From assembly GCA_933207985.1 (NCBI GenBank), contig OW240921.1, positions 97,496,167-97,560,166 on the forward strand: a DNA stretch of 64,000 nt. Direction: 5' to 3'. Positions within the stretch are counted from its first letter, which is position 1. Each line of letters begins with the position of its first letter. The stretch is from Pelobates cultripes (lineage: Eukaryota > Chordata > Amphibia > Anura > Pelobatidae). A program made the translations under genes and the position numbers. Under the pieces are notes generated by a model that worked only from the letters and a program-made list of their open reading frames with translations, had not been told where the DNA came from and searched no databases. Below, one piece after another: positions 59,201 to 64,000 of this stretch.

Positions 59201-60415
59201 GCAGCCAAAATCTCTCTCACACACTACTGACTCCTACCCTCTTTTTCTCGTGAATGCTTTAATTAGAGCCTTATTCAGATTTAACCCAAGCCATTCTCCC
59301 CGTCTCAATGCATAGTTTCCTTTTTAAAAACACAAAAAAAAATCTTGCAGGGTAAGGATGCCTCTGGGAGATATTGCTAGGAAACAAGAAAGGAAATTGG
59401 GTATCTTTTTAAGCAGAACATGTTTCTTGAAGGATTGTAGATAGCTTTGGGTAAGTGTGGTGGATGTCTATCTTTAGTATAAGGGCCCAGTTGCATTATC
59501 AGTTAGTATCTGTCAATTCTTTATCACCACCTGTCACTATAAATTTCACTATCCACACTTGGTATTTGGAAGCGTCCCCTTTTTAATAATCATGGTAGAG
59601 AGCATACTGACAACTCTATTTTTGAATGAACAGCATTAACTGTCAAGAAAATTTATACTGACGTTTCCATTATTTTTTTTTTTTTTTTTTATTTCAAACG
59701 CAGTTGACTTGGTGCCAGAAATAATGATGTGAATGATAAAGAATGACCATACATCGGTTCTACATCGAGTTCTCAAAGATAAATGAGGTCTTTTTAAAAA
59801 TATTTGAAAATGAAGGAAAATTGGTGTGCTTATAAGAAATTTAATGTCGGTATCAAGATACTCTTCAAAGTAAAAATTCTCCATTGGTTAGGAAACTCTG
59901 CAAATAAGTAAATGATAAAATAATTTATCAAAACAATTTGTTTAAAATTCATATGTTTTTTCAGATTTTGTTTTGTTTTTTCTTGATATATATTTTTTAA
60001 AGGTTTTTTTTTATATGCAACTAAAAAAATCCACATATGGCTAAAAGGACACAGCACAGTGTCACAGAAAAGAACAAAACGTACCATTCACAAGAAGAAT
60101 TTTATGAAATTAATTAAATAAAAATGTCTACACGTACACAATTATTGTGCAGTATATATCATGATAAACAGGTCTAGTGAAGCCCTGCAAAGCTAAATTT
60201 AGAATACTTTATTGATGTGATGTGATAAATCCATGTCAGTAAGTAATATAGTGATACAGTAAAGACGGAAGTCCATGAAGAAGGCGAAACATGTTTTTCT
60301 TTTAACCCAAATGTTTCCCAAAGATAATTTTTTCTTGAATTCAACATGGCAAACCAGACTCTCATCTAGGCAGTGATTTAATTTGATTGAATCAGCATAA
60401 TAAATTATTGCAGTC
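56230..60415. other. Long stretch without recognised genes
   Basis: No gene, RNA or transposon recognised. A candidate exon-like frame at 57632-57776 follows a T-rich tract ending TAG but has no identifiable protein similarity. The segment at about 58890-59280 is non-repetitive and less AT-rich. Homopolymer T/A tracts occur at 59673-59690. Confidence 0.35.
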
Positions 60416-60522
60416 TGTTAGAAAAAAATAACTTTCCAAATGATTTATCTATAGATTTTAATGATGACGTCTGTAGATAAATCATTTGAAAAGTTTTTGG
60501 GTTTTTATCTCTAACAGGTTGG
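60416..60522. mobile_element. Foldback MITE, family C copy 2
   Basis: The left arm CTGTTAGAAAAAAATAACTT with CCAAATGATTTATCTA is mirrored by TAGATAAATCATTTGAAAAG and the end TCTCTAACAG. It shares CTGTTAG ends and the ATGATTTATCTA core with the copy at 39510. The arms are about 40 bp around a short centre, so the transcript would fold into a long hairpin. Confidence 0.75.
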
Positions 60523-60601
60523 AATAAATTACTATGCTGATTCAAACAAATTATATCAAGACCTTAATCAATAAACTATAACTGGTATCACATGCTCATA
60601 C

Positions 60602-61087
60602 AGCGCCGGTGCATACATTTCTGCCGCCCTACATACAAACACACACTCACTGACACACGTACACTCACTCACTGACACACACACACAGAAATTCACTGAC
60701 AGACATACACTCTCTTACTGACAGACACACACAGACACTGAAAGACACACAGACACTCACTGACAGACATACTGACAGACACCAGACACACACACACACA
60801 CACACAGACACTCACTGACAGACATACACTTACTCACTGACAGACACACAGACACTGACATATATACACTCACTCACTGACAGACAAACACACACACAGG
60901 CAGACACTCACTGACAAACACACACACACTGACAGACACACATATAGACACTCACTGACATACATTCACTCACTGACAGACACACACACAGACACTCACT
61001 GACAGACATTCACTCACTCACTCACTGACAGACAGATACACATACAGACACTCACTGACATACATACAATCACTCACTCACTGATAG

Positions 61088-61119
<32 letters not shown>

Positions 61120-61830
61120 TCACTGACATACATACACTCACTCACTGACAGACACATTCACAGGCAGACACTTACTGGTGCATACATTTTTGCCACCCTT
61201 GGCAAAGATCCATTTTGCTGCCCCCTCATGTCACTCACTCACTGACAGACACACACTGACACACACACACACACTCACTGACAGACACACAAACACACAC
61301 TCACTGACACACACACACAGAGAAATTCACTGACAGACATACACTCTCTTACTGACAGACACGCACATATGCTGAAAGACACAGACACTCACTGACAGAC
61401 ATACACACACAGACACTCACTGACAGACATACTGACAGACACCAGACACACACACACAGACACTCACTGACAGACATACACTTACTCACAGACAGAGACA
61501 CACACACACACACAGACACTGACATACATACACTTACTCACTGACAAACACACACACACTGACAGACACACACACAGACACTCACTGACATACATTTACT
61601 CACTGACAGACACACACAGACACTCACTGACAGACATTCACTCACTCACTCACTGACAGACAGATACACAAACAGACACTCACTGACTTACATACACTCA
61701 CTCACTGACAGACATACACACACACACACACACACTCACTGACATACATACACTCACTCACTGACAGACACATTCACAGGCAGACACTGACAGTCAAACA
61801 CTCACACACTCACTGACATACAGACTCACA
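60602..61830 (+). repeat. CA-rich array of CACTCACTGACAGACA-type units, duplicated
   Basis: About 1.2 kb of mixed (CA)n and ACTCACTGACAGACA units with no reading frame. A non-repeat phrase, 'gtgcatacattt.tgcc.ccc', opens the array (60609) and recurs at 61178. Marker strings such as 'gaaattcactgacagac' (60688 and 61322) and 'gacacattcacaggcagaca' (61151 and 61767) repeat about 570-634 bp apart. The array was therefore duplicated as a unit with later indels. Confidence 0.93.
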
Positions 61831-62254
61831 TAATTTTATTTTTTGAGGCCCATGGAGCCTCCTTACCTCCCTGGGGTCCAAAAGTCAAAAACTTCACTGC
61901 TGAGTATTTATTATTTAGCAGTTTCTTGTGTACAGCAATGATAGCTCACTGCCCAAAGGAAATGTGGTTAGTGGCAGACTGTGTCTCATTGATAAACAAA
62001 AGCATAGAATTAAACTCTGTTTACTAAAACACAAGTGCAGGTAATCACAAACAAGAGCCTTTCACAGTCAAACATGGTGGTCAGGTCTAGTGTGATGGTC
62101 AGGAAGTAAAAGTTCATAGCATGTAAGGCAGGTTAAGAGTCATAGTCTATAAGGAAGAAAGTACGTTCAGAAACAGGAAGGGAGGTTAGGAAAACAGAAA
62201 CTAAATGTCTGACGAGCAGAGCAGTATGACCCATAAGGTGACCCTAGGTATCCC
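61831..62254. other. Unrecognised sequence
   Basis: No feature recognised. Confidence 0.4.
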
Positions 62255-63060
62255 TAGTATAAATTGAGGAATCTCTGGAAGCTAGTTAAGCTGTCAGCAT
62301 TGCAAGTTAGCATGTGAATCTCCCATGTTTAAATTAGTGACCCAACGACAATAGGGGTACTGTGACTTAGTGGTGGGCATAACACAATATGACCATGTGG
62401 TGGAACTGAATCTCTATATTTGTTTGCTAAAATAGGTGATCTTAAGTAGCCTTGTAAGATTTAAAACCATATTTTGTTTATGTGTGCACTGCTATTTAAT
62501 CTGTTTAATTTTCTATAGATTTTGGTCTTTGCAGCAGCAACACTACTGAGAAATGCATGTTCTGGGTGTGCCCCCAATTACCATTTTCCTGTGTACATTT
62601 ATAATCCAGACTAGATTCTTATTGGGCTGAGCACCCCATCCACTATAGGTGACCCTTGGGAGGTGACCACAGGAACGCATACATTGAGAAGTCTCTGGAA
62701 GCTGTAAGTATTGCAAGTTAGCATGTAAATCTCTTATGTTAATATTAGAGTAGGACCCACTGATATTGGGGTATTGTGACGTAGTGGTGGGCTTAACATG
62801 ATATGGCCATATGATGTGATTTATTTGCTATGATAGGTGATTTCAAGCAGCCTTGTAAAACTTGGAAGTTTTTTTTCTGTTTTTGTTTTTTTGTGTGTGC
62901 ACTGTTCCTTAATCAGTGTTTTGTGTAGATTTTGGTCTTTACGGCAGCACCACTGCTTAGGATTTCAAGTTCTGGGTGTGCCCCATATTTGCCTTTTTTC
63001 TTACTCTAGGCATCCGCCTATGACCCAGGTATTAGACAGGGACCTGGAACCATGAACTTG
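62255..63060 (+). repeat. Tandem pair of ~420-bp repeat units (family D)
   Basis: 'atctctggaagct' at 62271 recurs at 62691, 420 bp later. The second unit repeats in order 'attgcaagttagcatgt.aatctc', 'ggggta.tgtgac.tagtggtgggc', 'tttggtctt..cagcag.a.cactgct' and 'ttctgggtgtgcccc'. Identity between the units is moderate. The same core motifs occur as an inverted pair at 43732-44300. A 72-codon frame at 62837-63055 lies within the repeat. Confidence 0.88.
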
Positions 63061-63329
63061 CTTGTCCCCCATTACCTATCCTTGTGTGAAGAATGAAGGT
63101 AGGTCCAAACTGGAATCCTGCCTAGGGTCCCATGGGAACTTAATCCTTCTCTGCTGAGGAGCAGGTGAACAGCAGGCTGCACTTGGTTAAAAAGGGCAAT
63201 AGAATAAACACAGTTAATCTCAACAGAATTATTAATGAGATTCTTCCTTGGCAGGGCACATGTACCTCGACATCATCAGTCAACAGTTCATATTCCCAGT
63301 ATAATTTGAATGCGTAGCCTATGTTAAAC

Positions 63330-63398
<69 letters not shown>
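63330..63398 (+). repeat. Short pure GATA microsatellite
   Basis: Seventeen uninterrupted GATA units, in contrast with the large variant-rich array at 49031-50137. Confidence 0.98.
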
Positions 63399-64000
63399 TG
63401 AAAAGAACTTTGAAAAGTTATAGAAATATTCCTGCCAGGTCTTCTTTTTAATTTTAATTAATTGTTTATTTATAATTTATAAAAACACAATAAAAAATAA
63501 AAAGTTATCTTTGAAAATATCCGAAAAGACGACCAATGATTTATATATATCATGCAGTAATGTTTAAATTAGTTCAAAAAAACAAACATGCAGAAATATA
63601 GTGGATGCCAATCGTCTAATTGTGTCATCCACTGCCAGAGGGGTACAAAGCATAGATTTGGAGCTCCTGCTATACATAATGAGGTAATTATAAAATGACC
63701 AGTCACTTCTAATCGAAGTCCACACAAGGCAAACTGTTTTTTGTACCTTAATAAAGATGGATTTATTTTAACCCGTTGTGTGAGATAGGGGTGCATGCAT
63801 AGCATCGTAAAATTTGATTCAACCAACTTATCTGGGACAATATTACAGCAACGAGCTTTCAACTGTATTTTTTTGTGAAAATGAGCTTTGCATTTGCAGT
63901 CAAATGCAAAATTGTGTTGTTTTATAATATTAACACATCCATTAATAACCCAAGAAAGACACACTCAGATAACAAAAAGAATGCAAGGCTTAAAGGAAGA
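63399..64000. other. Unique-looking sequence, possible conserved non-coding element
   Basis: No repeat is recognised. A 131-codon minus frame (63569-63964) has no domain I know. The plus strand has GCATTTGCAGTCAAATGC (63889-63906), an inverted pair of octamer-like (POU) half sites continued by ATGCAAAATTG. The balanced composition resembles developmental enhancers, but this is a guess from texture. Confidence 0.35.

Noticed and set aside
1..64000. tRNA, rRNA, prokaryotic operons or riboswitches
   Set aside because: None could be found by eye on either strand; the sequence is that of a vertebrate-type non-coding region.

Overview
The window looks like vertebrate nuclear DNA, most likely from a frog. 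It is AT-rich, has no dense coding, and carries long simple repeats and many transposon remnants. The frog reading rests on TTAA-flanked T2/Kolobok-type MITEs, a BED-finger hAT transposon, Ngaro-like and Tc1-like remnants, and the general repeat style. It is an inference, not a database match. I recognise no host protein-coding exon, tRNA, rRNA or CRISPR array. Nearly every open frame above 130 residues belongs to a transposon or a simple repeat.

Layout. 1-5 kb: an LTR fragment on the minus strand, then T2-type MITEs. 5-19 kb: mostly unrecognised AT-rich sequence with T2-type MITEs, hAT MITEs, an LTR fragment and the 3' part of a CR1/L2-like LINE. 19.67-25.29 kb: a hAT transposon with a perfect 8-bp target duplication. 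Its transposase is broken, its leader holds 119-bp tandem repeats, and its 3' part contains a solo LTR, antisense U2-snRNA-like segments and a second partial copy of its own coding sequence. 26.3-27.15 kb: a candidate solo LTR split by a hAT MITE, followed at once by a 1.5-kb 22-bp minisatellite. 30.7-33.3 kb: a nested MITE, then a Ngaro-like (tyrosine-recombinase) retroelement remnant with recombinase and SGNH-hydrolase relics. 35.4-47.3 kb: two complementary wrecks of one Tc1-like family, the second split by a solo LTR with a perfect ATTAG duplication. Between them lie minisatellites, a foldback MITE, an inverted repeat and another LTR. 49.0-50.1 kb: a GATA microsatellite. 54.7-56.2 kb: a fairly young Tc1-like element with long TIRs and one frameshift. 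60.4-63.4 kb: a foldback MITE, a CA-rich array, a 420-bp tandem repeat and a short GATA tract. 63.6-64.0 kb: unique sequence that could be a conserved non-coding element.

The genes do not work together as a pathway. The window is a layered insertion record: at least four elements are interrupted by later insertions, so relative ages can be read. Every transposase or recombinase seen is broken by stops, frameshifts or lost catalytic residues, so nothing here appears able to move on its own. Family names come from motifs and remembered consensus features and were not checked by search.
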